Shown here: positions 9,064 to 17,899 of the stretch, piece after piece | Layout of the letters: every line of letters starts with the position of its first letter | Numbering within the stretch: position 1 is the stretch's first letter | Assembly (NCBI RefSeq): GCF_000749845.1 | Contig: NZ_JQHM01000005.1 | Coordinates: 62,001-126,000, forward strand | Reading direction: 5' to 3' | Origin: Pectobacterium betavasculorum | GTDB lineage: Bacteria > Pseudomonadota > Gammaproteobacteria > Enterobacterales > Enterobacteriaceae | Length of the DNA: 64,000 nucleotides | The notes under the pieces: model-generated | Database searches by the model: none | Seen by the model: the letters and a program-made list of their open reading frames with translations, nothing else | Told to the model about the DNA's origin: nothing | Program-made: the position numbers and the translations under genes

Positions 9064-10194
9064 ATGCATAACGATCTTTACGCTATCTATAATCGTTACA
9101 CGTCAAGGACCCTGTTTTTTAAATACTGTGCGACAGCAACGCTGACGCACAAGCTGACACGTCGGCTGTCACTTTTTACGTTGAAAAAATGCCTTACACG
9201 GCCGCGGGGGCGTCTTTTTTCTTTGGTTAACAGTATTTACTTCGGTGGCGAAACGCTGGAAGAAGTACAGAGCACGGCAACCTTTTTGGCGCGCTCTGGT
9301 ATTGCCTGCGTGCTGGACTATGCCGTTGAGGGGGAAAATGATGAGGTGCAGTTCGATAATGCGATGGAAAATACGCTGCGTCTTATCGAGATGTCGCAAC
9401 AAACGGATAGCCTGCCTTTTGTCGTGATCAAACCTTCGTCGCTGGGTCATGTTGCCGTGTATGCCCGACAAAGTGAAGGTTTGGCGCTGGATGAAGAATC
9501 GGCTGGTGCGTGGTCACGCATCGTCGCGCGCTTCTCACATTTGTTCGATTATGCTCGTTCTCATGGTGTGCGTGTGATGGTTGACGCAGAGCAGACGGCG
9601 ATTCAGCCCGCGGTAGACCATTTGGTGCTGGAAATGATGCGTGAATTTAACCGCGATAGTCCGGTTATCACGCTGACGTTGCAATTTTATCTGAAGGATC
9701 AACTGCGTTTCCTTGAGGCGTGTTATCAGCGGGCCTGTCAGGATGACTTCCTGTTTGGCGTTAAAGTGGTGCGCGGCGCTTATCTGGAAGAAGAGAAAAG
9801 AGTGAACGGAGGTGAGCGCTGTTTTGCGACCAAGCAGGAAACGGATCGTAGTTATAACGCGGCAGTGGACTATATTGCGCAGCGTCTGGATCGTATCGTC
9901 CCGTTTTTTGCCACGCATAACGAGGAAAGCCTCGCCTTGATTATGAAGTGTGAGTCACTACGTGCAGGACGCACCTGGGTAGGGCAGCTTTATGGCTTGG
10001 GCGATCATATTACTTATTCGTTACTGCAAACCGGTTTTCGCGTTTGCAAATACCTGCCTTATGGCCCGCTCGATAAGTCGTTGCCCTATTTACTCCGCCG
10101 GATCGAAGAGAACGCGGTTGCCTCGGCAACCTTCAAAAAGGAAAATAAGCTCTTGCAGAAGGAGCTACTGCGCCGTCTCGTTGGAGGGATATAA
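9064..10194 (+). CDS. carD: CarD, proline-dehydrogenase-like flavoenzyme
   Basis: 376 residues, PutA/PRODH family. Motifs include GVKVVRGAYLEEEKR, YGLGDHITYSLL and the substrate-binding end YLLRRIEENA. It oxidises L-proline to pyrroline-5-carboxylate and so feeds CarB; not essential but raises yield in the known pathway. An N-terminal basic stretch precedes the barrel (about 1-60). The start at 9064 has only a weak ribosome binding site. The stop overlaps the carE start by one base (TAATG), so CarE is probably its electron acceptor. Confidence 0.93.
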   Translation: MHNDLYAIYNRYTSRTLFFKYCATATLTHKLTRRLSLFTLKKCLTRPRGRLFSLVNSIYFGGETLEEVQSTATFLARSGIACVLDYAVEGENDEVQFDNAMENTLRLIEMSQQTDSLPFVVIKPSSLGHVAVYARQSEGLALDEESAGAWSRIVARFSHLFDYARSHGVRVMVDAEQTAIQPAVDHLVLEMMREFNRDSPVITLTLQFYLKDQLRFLEACYQRACQDDFLFGVKVVRGAYLEEEKRVNGGERCFATKQETDRSYNAAVDYIAQRLDRIVPFFATHNEESLALIMKCESLRAGRTWVGQLYGLGDHITYSLLQTGFRVCKYLPYGPLDKSLPYLLRRIEENAVASATFKKENKLLQKELLRRLVGGI

Positions 10195-10472
10195 TGTCAA
10201 AATTTCACTGTCATATTCGTGATACCGCTATCGATTTTCCCATGTCGGAGAATGAAAGCGTACTGAGTGCCGCCTATGAAGCCGGGGTCGAGCTACCTTA
10301 TCGCTGTGCCTCTGGCTACTGCGGTGTGTGCAAAGTGCGTCTGACGTCCGGCAACGTCAACATGGATCATTCTGGTGGGATCTCGCGTAAAGATATGGCT
10401 GATGGCTACATTCTGCCTTGCTGCTCCGTACCACTCTCTAACCTCGAAATTGAACCTGTATCCTCATGCTGA
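10194..10472 (+). CDS. carE: CarE, plant-type [2Fe-2S] ferredoxin
   Basis: 92 residues. Cluster ligands Cys38, Cys43, Cys46 and Cys76 (or Cys77) give the C-x4-C-x2-C-x29-C pattern (RCASGYCGVC ... ILPCC). Proposed to carry electrons for the car oxidoreductases, most likely CarD. The start overlaps the carD stop by 1 bp and its end overlaps the carF start by 7 bp. Confidence 0.95.
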   Translation: MSKFHCHIRDTAIDFPMSENESVLSAAYEAGVELPYRCASGYCGVCKVRLTSGNVNMDHSGGISRKDMADGYILPCCSVPLSNLEIEPVSSC

Positions 10473-11332
10473 AGAAGACGGTAATCGTTGGGCTATGCTA
10501 TGCCCTTACTATTTTGACCACTCGGGGAGTGCTTGCTGCCTCGGATGAGGTCATTGTCAAAGGCGGTAATTTCTATGTTGGCTCTGTCTTTGGTTCTGAG
10601 GACTATGCCGCTCATGCCAACACCGCTGTTGCGTCTTTTGCGATGACGAAAACGGAAATCACCTATCAGCAGTACCATGCTTTGCTGGAGTGGGCGGAAG
10701 CGCACGGCTATCAGCTCAGCGGTGGTTGTAATGGCGCAACCTTCGAAGATTGCCTGTCGCCTGAACAGGATGGCGGCCTTCATCCCGTCACGAATGTGTC
10801 GTGGTGGGATGCGGTGATTTTTGCCAATGCGCTTAGCGAACGGCAGCGGCTGCAACCCTATTATCTCACTATCGATGGTAAGACGTTGAAGAGTGTGCCG
10901 GAAGACGATAATGGCAAACACATACGCGAGAACCCGCAAGCGTCGGGTTACCGTTTGCCGACGCTGGCTGAATGGCAAATGGCAGCCAGAGGCGGAAAGA
11001 AGGGGCTGACGGACGGCACTTACGGTCAGCGCTATGCAGGCAGTGAACAGCCGGACAGTGTGGCGCATTTTCCTTCTGACTCTCAATCATTCGGCACGGT
11101 GCCTGTGGCCTCGAAGCGCCCCAATGTTCTGGGGCTTTACGATATGAGCGGCAATGTGTCCGAGTGGCTGAATGAGTCTTATGCGGTGGAAGGTGGCAAA
11201 ACCATGTACTACTTTTGCGGCGGAAGTTATCTGGAACGCACGCACAGTCTGGCAAGCTGCGATCTGCACACGCCCGGTTTTTTCATGCCGGATATTGGTT
11301 TTCGACTAGTAAGGACACTTGATGGTCAATAA
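10466..11332 (+). CDS. carF: CarF, periplasmic carbapenem self-resistance protein (FGE-sulfatase fold)
   Basis: 288 residues with a signal peptide (about 1-24, ending VLAAS). The mature protein has the formylglycine-generating-enzyme-like fold: VKGGNFYVGSVF, TKTEITYQQYHALL, PVTNVSWWDAVIFAN, YRLPTLAEWQMAARGG, LGLYDMSGNVSEW, GGSYL and IGFRLVRT. In Pectobacterium CarF and CarG give producer self-resistance by a mechanism other than beta-lactam hydrolysis. It starts inside the end of carE. Confidence 0.93.
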   Translation: MLKKTVIVGLCYALTILTTRGVLAASDEVIVKGGNFYVGSVFGSEDYAAHANTAVASFAMTKTEITYQQYHALLEWAEAHGYQLSGGCNGATFEDCLSPEQDGGLHPVTNVSWWDAVIFANALSERQRLQPYYLTIDGKTLKSVPEDDNGKHIRENPQASGYRLPTLAEWQMAARGGKKGLTDGTYGQRYAGSEQPDSVAHFPSDSQSFGTVPVASKRPNVLGLYDMSGNVSEWLNESYAVEGGKTMYYFCGGSYLERTHSLASCDLHTPGFFMPDIGFRLVRTLDGQ

Positions 11333-11855
11333 ATTCGTAGGGTGGCTGGTGCTCTGTGCCATTAGCAGCACGGCTGCTGCACTCTCTCCTGTGACATTGA
11401 AAGACGGCATCAATCGACTGGATCTCAATCAGGACGGCAAGAACGACTATGTCGTTGTTGCCCAGTTTGACAACAATACCTCGCATCCTAATCTCGGGAT
11501 GACCTTTTTTGTTCGACGTCCAGATGGTGGGCATAGCATTATGCCGGTTGCTAACAGCAATACGTTTACCTGGTTCGACTATCGACTATCCGCCGCCGCG
11601 GATTTTCTGGTGCGGGACAATCGACTGTTCCTGGCTGGAAAGCACTACTTTCTGGTGACAGCAAGGAAGCAGGGGGAAAACGTCTTTGATCCGACAAAAG
11701 TCATTTTAACGATTTACGATTTTAAATTCTCGCGTGACGATCCGGGCGTACCACTCTATGAATGGTCGGAACGCAAGCGTGTGGTAACGCAACATACCTA
11801 CCAATCGGTCGATGAGGCCTACAAGGAAGTGAATGAGGCGATGTTGGCAAAATGA
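11322..11855 (+). CDS. carG: CarG, periplasmic carbapenem self-resistance protein
   Basis: 177 residues from the ATG at 11322. This start is preferred over the in-frame TTG at 11319 because AAGGA lies 6 bp before it. It overlaps the carF stop by 11 bp. Signal peptide about 1-20 (SSTAAAL). LDLNQDGKNDYVVVAQ is an EF-hand-like calcium loop pattern (D-x-N-x-D-G-x-x-D), suggesting metal-stabilised periplasmic binding; this is a sequence observation, not an established mechanism. Needed together with CarF for resistance in the known system. Confidence 0.92.
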   Translation: MVNKFVGWLVLCAISSTAAALSPVTLKDGINRLDLNQDGKNDYVVVAQFDNNTSHPNLGMTFFVRRPDGGHSIMPVANSNTFTWFDYRLSAAADFLVRDNRLFLAGKHYFLVTARKQGENVFDPTKVILTIYDFKFSRDDPGVPLYEWSERKRVVTQHTYQSVDEAYKEVNEAMLAK

Positions 11856-12406
11856 AAATATCGGTATTAGTCGCTTTAGGCCTGTTGTCACCCCTCGGTG
11901 CGCTGGCGCAGCTCAGTGAGCAGGATTACCAGCAGCGTGTGCAGGATTTTTTCGATGCGGAACCACCGCTGTGTCTGGGCGAGAAGCAGTGGCCGGTTCA
12001 TAGTCCTAAAGGTGATTCTCCCTGGAACAGTGGACGGTTGCATGCGCTGGTGGAAGCGGGGTTGGCATACGCGACGCCTGAAGGAACAGGAAAGGTATAT
12101 CGGTTGTCGCCTGTCGGTGAGAAGAATTGGCGACAATATGGCGACCTGTGCTATGGCCGTATGCAGGTGAGCCGCATTGAGAACATCGATCGCGTGAATC
12201 AGGAATTGACGGTGGTGTATTTCACCTATCGCCTGGCACCGTTGGAAAGCTGGGCTCACAATCGCTCATTACGTTTTGCTTTTAGCGAGCTTGATAATCT
12301 CGTCGGTGGAATGGAAAACACGCGCTATTCAGCCACGATCCGTGAGACGTTGGGCGGGGCAGCAAAATTGCAGGACTACCCCGTGCCGGTGGAGCTGGAT
12401 TATTGA
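11852..12406 (+). CDS. carH: CarH, secreted protein of unknown role in the carbapenem operon
   Basis: 184 residues, overlapping carG by 4 bp (ATGA). A signal peptide (MKISVLVALGLLSPLGALAQ) is followed by a winged-helix-like segment: RLHALVEAGLAYATPEGTGKVYRLSPVGEKNW resembles domains that recur in small exported enterobacterial proteins. Not required for carbapenem production or resistance in the studied strain, as far as remembered. Last gene of the operon; no clear terminator follows on this strand. Confidence 0.88.
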   Translation: MKISVLVALGLLSPLGALAQLSEQDYQQRVQDFFDAEPPLCLGEKQWPVHSPKGDSPWNSGRLHALVEAGLAYATPEGTGKVYRLSPVGEKNWRQYGDLCYGRMQVSRIENIDRVNQELTVVYFTYRLAPLESWAHNRSLRFAFSELDNLVGGMENTRYSATIRETLGGAAKLQDYPVPVELDY

Positions 12407-12436
12407 CGCGACTGTATTGGATGTAACACGTTGTTT

Positions 12437-12473
12437 ATAAAAAGTATCCCGACAGGTTGACACTGCGGGATAC
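12437..12473 (-). terminator. Intrinsic terminator of ansB
   Basis: GTATCCCG (12444-12451) and CGGGATAC (12466-12473) form an 8-bp stem. Read on the minus strand the stem is followed by TTTTTATAAAC, a good U-tract. It lies just after the ansB stop, between two convergent operons. On the plus strand there is no T run, so it should mainly serve ansB. Confidence 0.75.
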
Positions 12474-12498
12474 CTTACTATTACGGCTTACCCTGCGA

Positions 12499-13548
12499 TT
12501 ACTGCTCGAAATAGGTGCTGATTTTCTCGATGCTGTCACCGTTAGACAGCGCCAGTGAAAGCAGAATGCGTGCTTTTTGCGGGTTATAGAATCCGCTGCC
12601 GATCGCGCCGTCTTTCTTCTTCTCGGTCACATAGCCGTTGCCGGTGCGCGTGCTGATCACCACCGGAATGCCTTTCGCTACCGCTTTCTTGATGTCTTCT
12701 TTGATACGTGTGGGCGTGGAGCCGTTACCGCTACCCGCGATGATAATGCCTTTTGCACCCTGTTCAATGGCGGCATTTAGCAGACCGCTGTCTTGATCCT
12801 GATAGCCGTACAGAATGTCGACCTTCGCCAGCGTGTCCTTATTGCTTACGTCAAAGAACGGTTTATTTTCGGGGGCGGCTGGCTGGTAAAAGAAGCGCGG
12901 AATGCCGCCGTAGAATGCACCCAGATAGCCTTGTTCATTGGCTTTGAACGTGTCCAACGACGTGGCATTGGTTTTGGTGGTGTAGAATGCGGAACCGATG
13001 CGATCGTTCAGTAACACCAGCGCGCCGCGTTTTTCCGCGTTCTTGCTGGTTGCCAGCGTGACGGCTTCCAGTAGGTTCATGGATCCGTCCGCGCTGATGG
13101 CGGTAGCGGGACGCATTGCGCCAACAACGACTATCGGTTTTTCGCTTTTTACTGTCAGATCCAAAAAGAACGCTGTCTCTTCCAACGTGTCAGTGCCGTG
13201 AGTAACGACGACGCCGTGCGTATTTGCATCGCTTAACTGTTTGTTAATCGCTTTGGATAGCTTTAGCAGAATCGCTTGATCGATATTTCCGCTAGCGGTA
13301 TTGGCGATTTGCTCGCCTGTTACCGTAGCAACATCACCAATAGCCGGAACGGCGTCTAATAATTCCTGGATGCCGATAGCGCCTGCTTTATAACCTGTCG
13401 TCGCCGTATTGGATTCTGCCTTTCCGGCAATAGTGCCGCCGGTAGCGTAGATAGTGACGCCAGGTTTGACGTCATCGGCCAGCAGCGCATGAGATGACAG
13501 CATCAGACAAGCGGCAGTGATGGTGCGGGCGATAAATGAGAGTTGCAT
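12499..13548 (-). CDS. ansB: L-asparaginase II, periplasmic
   Basis: Hydrolyses L-asparagine (and often glutamine) to aspartate and ammonia in the periplasm. 349 residues from the ATG at 13548, which has AAGGAC 7 bp upstream; a longer reading to 13605 adds 19 residues before the signal peptide and is less likely. Signal peptide MQLSFIARTITAACLMLSS, cleavage near ALLAD. Nucleophile Thr in YATGGTIAG, second catalytic Thr and Asp in VVTHGTDTLEETA. It stands alone, convergent to carH. Confidence 0.95.
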   Translation of the reverse strand: MQLSFIARTITAACLMLSSHALLADDVKPGVTIYATGGTIAGKAESNTATTGYKAGAIGIQELLDAVPAIGDVATVTGEQIANTASGNIDQAILLKLSKAINKQLSDANTHGVVVTHGTDTLEETAFFLDLTVKSEKPIVVVGAMRPATAISADGSMNLLEAVTLATSKNAEKRGALVLLNDRIGSAFYTTKTNATSLDTFKANEQGYLGAFYGGIPRFFYQPAAPENKPFFDVSNKDTLAKVDILYGYQDQDSGLLNAAIEQGAKGIIIAGSGNGSTPTRIKEDIKKAVAKGIPVVISTRTGNGYVTEKKKDGAIGSGFYNPQKARILLSLALSNGDSIEKISTYFEQ

Positions 13549-13795
13549 TGGCAGGTCCTTGTTTTTGGTATGGGAATACAAGAACAAAAGCAACTTCTGT
13601 ACCAATGTTAACTCATCTGTTAGTCAGCTAATTAATTGCGGATAGTCTTTGGTTTGGTGCACGGCGTGGGGCGTTGGCGGCTGTATTGCACCGCAATGGT
13701 GAGCACTCAGTCATTGATGAGGATTGGCAACGGTTCCAAATAACATGATCCCGTGCCAGTAGAACGGGATCGTTAATTCGACACTGACTACTGCT

Positions 13796-13830
13796 AAATA
13801 AAAAAGCAGAGTGAACCGAGATCACTCTGC
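13796..13830 (-). terminator. Intrinsic terminator of tex
   Basis: GCAGAGTGA (13806-13814) pairs with TCACTCTGC (13822-13830). On the minus strand the stem is followed by TTTTTTATTT. It sits 14 bp after the tex stop codon. Confidence 0.85.
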
Positions 13831-13843
13831 GGGTTCTACGCGA

Positions 13844-16177
13844 TTAACGTTTTTTAAATGCAGCCGCCAGGGCATCGCCCATCGCGCTGTTGCCTGCTAC
13901 GGGGGCGCTGGCGGGACGTGAGCGTGATTTGCCGGCTGGCTGACGCTGTGAGGTACTGCTGTCACCACGTGTATTGCCACCGCCGCGACGTGATGCGGTG
14001 TCGCCCGGCTGTTCATCAAGCCGCATAGTCAGCGCGATACGCTTACGTTGCAGATCGACTTCCATCACTTTCACTTTCACGATGTCGCCAGCTTTCACCA
14101 CTTTGTGCGGATCATCGACGAAATGATCGGCCAATGATGAAATGTGTACCAAGCCATCCTGATGGACACCGATATCTACAAACGCGCCAAAGTTGGTGAC
14201 GTTGGTGACCGCACCTTCCAGAATCATGCCCGGTAGCAGATCTTTCAAGGTTTCTACGCCATCAGCGAAGCTAGCCGTTTTGAATTCAGGACGCGGATCG
14301 CGCCCCGGTTTTTCCAGCTCTTTGATAATGTCAGTGACCGTTGGTACGCCGAAACGCTCATCGGTGAAATCCGATGGTTTCAGATTACGCAGCGCGGTTG
14401 GATTCCCCATTAACTCCTGCAACGCCTGCTCGGTCGCAGCCAGAATGCGCTCCACGATTGGATAGGCTTCCGGGTGAACGGTAGAAGCATCCAGTGGGTT
14501 ATTGCCGTGATTGATACGCAGGAAGCCCGCGCACTGTTCAAAGGCTTTTGGCCCCAGACGGCTGACTTTCAGCAGTTGTTCGCGGTTGTGGAAGCGGCCA
14601 TTCTCATCACGCCAGGTCACAATATTTTGCGCCATCATGCGCGTTAGCCCTGCAACGCGCGTCAACAGCGCAACGGACGCGGTATTCAGATCAACGCCGA
14701 CGGCGTTTACGCAGTCCTCGACCACCGCATCCAGCTTCTTCGCCAGCAGGCTTTGGCTTACGTCATGCTGATACTGACCAACGCCGATGGATTTCGGATC
14801 GATCTTCACCAGTTCCGCCAGCGGATCCTGCAAACGACGGGCGATAGATACCGCGCCGCGCAGTGACACATCCAGATCGGGGAATTCCAGCGCGGCCAGT
14901 TCGGACGCGGAGTACACCGACGCACCTGCTTCACTGACAATCACTTTCTGCGCGTTGATATCCGGGAACTGTTTCTGTGTGTCGAGGAAGAAACGCTCAG
15001 TTTCACGCGATGCAGTCCCGTTACCAATCGCCACCAGCTCAACCTGATGTTTAAGGCACAGTGCGGCGATGATCGGAGCCGCTTTCGCTGCCTGACCGGT
15101 ATGCGGATAAATGGTGTCGGTTGCGACCAGCTTGCCAGTGGCATCGACCACCGCGACCTTTACGCCAGTACGCAGACCCGGATCGAGACCCATGGTGGCG
15201 CGCATGCCCGCAGGCGCGGCCATCAGCAGATCGTGCATGTTACGGGCAAAGACGTTGATCGCTTCGTCTTCGGCCTTTTCACGCACGCTGCCCATTAACT
15301 CAGTTTCAAGGTGCAGTAGCACTTTGATACGCCACGTCCAGCTAATGACGGCGCGTCGCCAACTGTCCGCTGCTGCATTGCCTAGCCGCAGGTTCAGATG
15401 GTCGATAATAATCTGTTCGCAGTAACTCTCACGCGGGGCTTCTTCGTGCTGCGGATCGGCATTCAACGCCAGTTGCAGCACACCTTCATTGCGTCCACGG
15501 AACATTGCCAAAGCTCGGTGTGAAGGCACCTGAGCAATCGGTTCGTGATGATCGAAATAGTCGCGGAACTTAGCGCCTTCTTCTTCTTTTCCTTCTACCA
15601 CGCGGGAAACCAGATGCGCGTTTTTCCACAGATAATGACGCACTTTAGCCAGCAGCGTCGCGTCTTCGGCAAAGCGTTCCATCAGGATGTAACGTGCGCC
15701 GTCCAGCGCGGCCTTCACGTCTGCCACGCCTTTCTCTGCATCGACATACGCCAGTGCCGTCAGCTCCGGCTCCTGGCTTGGGTCTTGCCACAGGCCGTCA
15801 GCCAGCGGTTCCAGACCCGCTTCAATCGCGATTTGTCCACGCGTGCGGCGCTTAGGTTTATACGGCAGGTAGAGATCTTCCAGCTCGGTTTTGCTCAGCG
15901 TGCCGTTAATGGCGGTGGCGAGCTGTGCGGTTAACTTCCCCTGCTCGTCGATGGATTTCAGAATAGTCTGGCGCCGATCTTCCAGTTCACGCAGGTAACC
16001 GAGGCGCGTTTCGAGCTGGCGCAGTTGGGTGTCATCCAACCCGCCGGTCACTTCTTTACGGTAACGGGCGATAAAAGGGACGGTATTTCCTTCGTCCAGC
16101 AGGCGGACTGCGGCGTCTACCTGCTCCGTGCGCGCCTGTAATTCGCTGGCAATAATCTGGCTTAATGAATCATTCAT
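13844..16177 (-). CDS. tex: Tex, S1-domain RNA-binding transcription accessory protein
   Basis: 777 residues, nearly collinear with E. coli Tex (YhgF). Order: helix-rich N-terminal domain ([19 protein letters not shown]), YqgF-like RNase-H fold ([20 protein letters not shown], about 320-440), helix-hairpin-helix ([19 protein letters not shown] and [11 protein letters not shown]), then a C-terminal S1 domain ([20 protein letters not shown], about 645-715) and a basic Gly/Arg-rich tail. The family start MNDSLSQII (16177) is used; an in-frame ATG at 16201 would add 8 residues. Cytoplasmic, binds nucleic acid and affects transcription and RNA turnover. In E. coli it adjoins greB; here 5.6 kb lies between them. 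Confidence 0.96.
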   Translation of the reverse strand: MNDSLSQIIASELQARTEQVDAAVRLLDEGNTVPFIARYRKEVTGGLDDTQLRQLETRLGYLRELEDRRQTILKSIDEQGKLTAQLATAINGTLSKTELEDLYLPYKPKRRTRGQIAIEAGLEPLADGLWQDPSQEPELTALAYVDAEKGVADVKAALDGARYILMERFAEDATLLAKVRHYLWKNAHLVSRVVEGKEEEGAKFRDYFDHHEPIAQVPSHRALAMFRGRNEGVLQLALNADPQHEEAPRESYCEQIIIDHLNLRLGNAAADSWRRAVISWTWRIKVLLHLETELMGSVREKAEDEAINVFARNMHDLLMAAPAGMRATMGLDPGLRTGVKVAVVDATGKLVATDTIYPHTGQAAKAAPIIAALCLKHQVELVAIGNGTASRETERFFLDTQKQFPDINAQKVIVSEAGASVYSASELAALEFPDLDVSLRGAVSIARRLQDPLAELVKIDPKSIGVGQYQHDVSQSLLAKKLDAVVEDCVNAVGVDLNTASVALLTRVAGLTRMMAQNIVTWRDENGRFHNREQLLKVSRLGPKAFEQCAGFLRINHGNNPLDASTVHPEAYPIVERILAATEQALQELMGNPTALRNLKPSDFTDERFGVPTVTDIIKELEKPGRDPRPEFKTASFADGVETLKDLLPGMILEGAVTNVTNFGAFVDIGVHQDGLVHISSLADHFVDDPHKVVKAGDIVKVKVMEVDLQRKRIALTMRLDEQPGDTASRRGGGNTRGDSSTSQRQPAGKSRSRPASAPVAGNSAMGDALAAAFKKR

Positions 16178-16528
16178 AGGTCTGATATCAGTCGTCATCA
16201 CATTAGTGGAATAAAAAGTAGTGGAGTAAACCAGTAAGGACAGTTATACGGATTGAGCGTGCAAAATACCAGCCGCCGCCGTCTGGAAAATGAGAAGGAT
16301 AACGATGCTGTTCTGCATAACTATCCTTATCTAAATCAATATTCCGTCAGATAGTTGCAACCCACTCACGATTTTAGCGTATGACATACGTTGGCTCGCT
16401 TCGCTGTAAATCGAGTGTCGCTGTAAATTACGTGTCGTTTTAATCAGGGTGTGCCGCACGGGATGACCAATCCAAGGCCCGTGAGAGCGGACGAGAACAA
16501 CATCATTATTCGGGCAGGAGAGCGGTTC
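16178..16528. other. Divergent intergenic region between tex and the citrate synthase paralogue
   Basis: 351 bp carrying the two divergent promoters. An imperfect inverted repeat with 14-base arms (16295-16308 and 16315-16328, outer AAGGATA/TATCCTT, inner ATGC/GCAT, loop TGTTCT) is the only structure seen. A short near-repeat CGCTGTAAAT occurs around 16403 and 16422. An open frame from 16451 to 16528 continues in frame into the citrate synthase gene but is judged to be leader. Confidence 0.4.
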
Positions 16529-17812
16529 ATGACAGTCAGAACGTCCACGTTGACGGTAGAAGGGCAGACGGATATTACGCTGGACATGCGTTCCGGCGTG
16601 CTGGGGAAAACGGCGGTGGATATTCGCCCACTCGGTGAACACGGGCTGTACAGCTATGATCCCGGTTTTGCCAATACGGCAGGATGTGAGTCGGCAATTA
16701 CCTATATTGATGCAGCGAATAGCGTGTTACTGCATCGGGGCTTCCCTGTCGAACAGCTTGCCGAGCAGTGCGATTTTACTGAGGTCTGTTACATCCTGCT
16801 GCACGGCGAAGCGCCTTCACCGGAGGCGTATGAGAAATTTGCCGACAACATTACTCGGCATACATTGGTTCATGAGCAGATTACCCGGATGTTCAGCGGC
16901 TTTCGTCGCGATTCCCACCCGATGGCGCTGATGTGTGCCGTCGTTGGCGCACTGGCCGCGTTCTATCACGATGTCTTGGATATCGATAACGCCGAACATC
17001 GTGAGTTGGCGGCGGTGCGGCTGTTGTCGAAAATGCCGACGCTGGCCGCGATGTGCTACAAATACTCCGTCGAACAGCCCTCCGTCTATCCCCGTAATTC
17101 TCTCTCTTATACTGGCAACTTTCTGCACATGCTGTTTTCAATTCCGGCAGAAAAATATGAAGTGAATCCGGTGTTGGAACGGGCGATGAACCGTATCCTG
17201 ATTCTGCATGCCGATCATGGTCAATGCCCGTCCACCATGGCAGTCAGAGCGTCTGGCTCTTCCGGCGCGAACCCGTTTGCCTGCATTGCGGCTGGTCTGG
17301 CGTCGATGTGGGGGCCGCTGCACGGCGGGGCGAATGAAGCCTGCATGCGCATGCTGGAAGAGATTAAAACGGTCGATCGCATTCCCGAATTTGTACGGCG
17401 TGCGAAAGACCGCTGTGATTCATTCCGCCTGATGGGATTCGGTAACTCTGTTTATCAGCATTTCGATCCACGCGCGGCGATTCTGCGCAAAACTTGTTAC
17501 GAAGTGCTGAATGAGTTAAGCACGGAAGATAGCCTGTTGCAGGTGGCGATGGAGTTGGAACATATCGCCATGACCGATGCGTATTTTCTGGAGAATAAAC
17601 TCTACCCGAGCGTCGATTTCTATACCTCCGTAATCCTGAAAGCGATGGGGCTGCCGCCGTCGATGTTTACCGTCATTTCTACCGTTGGCAGGACGATCGG
17701 TTGGGTCGCGCATTGGGATGAAATGCACAAACAGCAGGAAATCAGCATCTATCGCCCACGCCAAATTTATACCGGGCAGCCGCGTCGGGACTATATTTCT
17801 CAGAAAGGATAA
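16529..17812 (+). CDS. Citrate synthase-family paralogue lacking a catalytic histidine
   Basis: 427 residues from the ATG at 16529 (AGGAG 8 bp upstream), exactly the length of E. coli GltA and collinear with it. A longer in-frame reading from 16451 lacks this support. Conserved: [12 protein letters not shown] (His265, equal to E. coli His264), DPRA and SVDFYT (Asp363, equal to Asp362). The signature GFGHRVY, whose His305 is the second catalytic histidine of E. coli GltA, reads GFGNSVY here (Asn306). Not next to sdh/suc genes as the housekeeping gltA is, so it is probably a second copy. It may have altered or no citrate-forming activity, or use another acyl-CoA or ketoacid. Confidence 0.85.
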   Translation: MTVRTSTLTVEGQTDITLDMRSGVLGKTAVDIRPLGEHGLYSYDPGFANTAGCESAITYIDAANSVLLHRGFPVEQLAEQCDFTEVCYILLHGEAPSPEAYEKFADNITRHTLVHEQITRMFSGFRRDSHPMALMCAVVGALAAFYHDVLDIDNAEHRELAAVRLLSKMPTLAAMCYKYSVEQPSVYPRNSLSYTGNFLHMLFSIPAEKYEVNPVLERAMNRILILHADHGQCPSTMAVRASGSSGANPFACIAAGLASMWGPLHGGANEACMRMLEEIKTVDRIPEFVRRAKDRCDSFRLMGFGNSVYQHFDPRAAILRKTCYEVLNELSTEDSLLQVAMELEHIAMTDAYFLENKLYPSVDFYTSVILKAMGLPPSMFTVISTVGRTIGWVAHWDEMHKQQEISIYRPRQIYTGQPRRDYISQKG

Positions 17813-17840
17813 TATTTCTCAGAAGGGATAATGTTTCTCA
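17793..17840 (+). repeat. 19-bp tandem duplication across the citrate synthase stop codon
   Basis: ATATTTCTCAGAAAGGATA (17793-17811) is repeated as ATATTTCTCAGAAGGGATA (17812-17830, one mismatch), and a third partial copy ATGTTTCTCA follows to 17840. The stop codon lies at the end of the first unit. It looks like a replication-slippage duplication of the gene end. Confidence 0.9.
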
Positions 17841-17858
17841 ACGACAGGACGAATACGA

Positions 17859-17888
17859 TGCCTCCTGATGCCGTGGCATCAGGAGGCA
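17859..17888. repeat. 14-bp perfect inverted repeat between convergent genes
   Basis: TGCCTCCTGATGCC (17859-17872) and GGCATCAGGAGGCA (17875-17888) are separated by 2 bp. This is a very stable hairpin between the convergent citrate synthase and chemoreceptor genes. Neither side has a T run, so it may block exonucleases or act as a weak bidirectional terminator. Confidence 0.75.
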
Positions 17889-17899
17889 GGGGAAATGTG

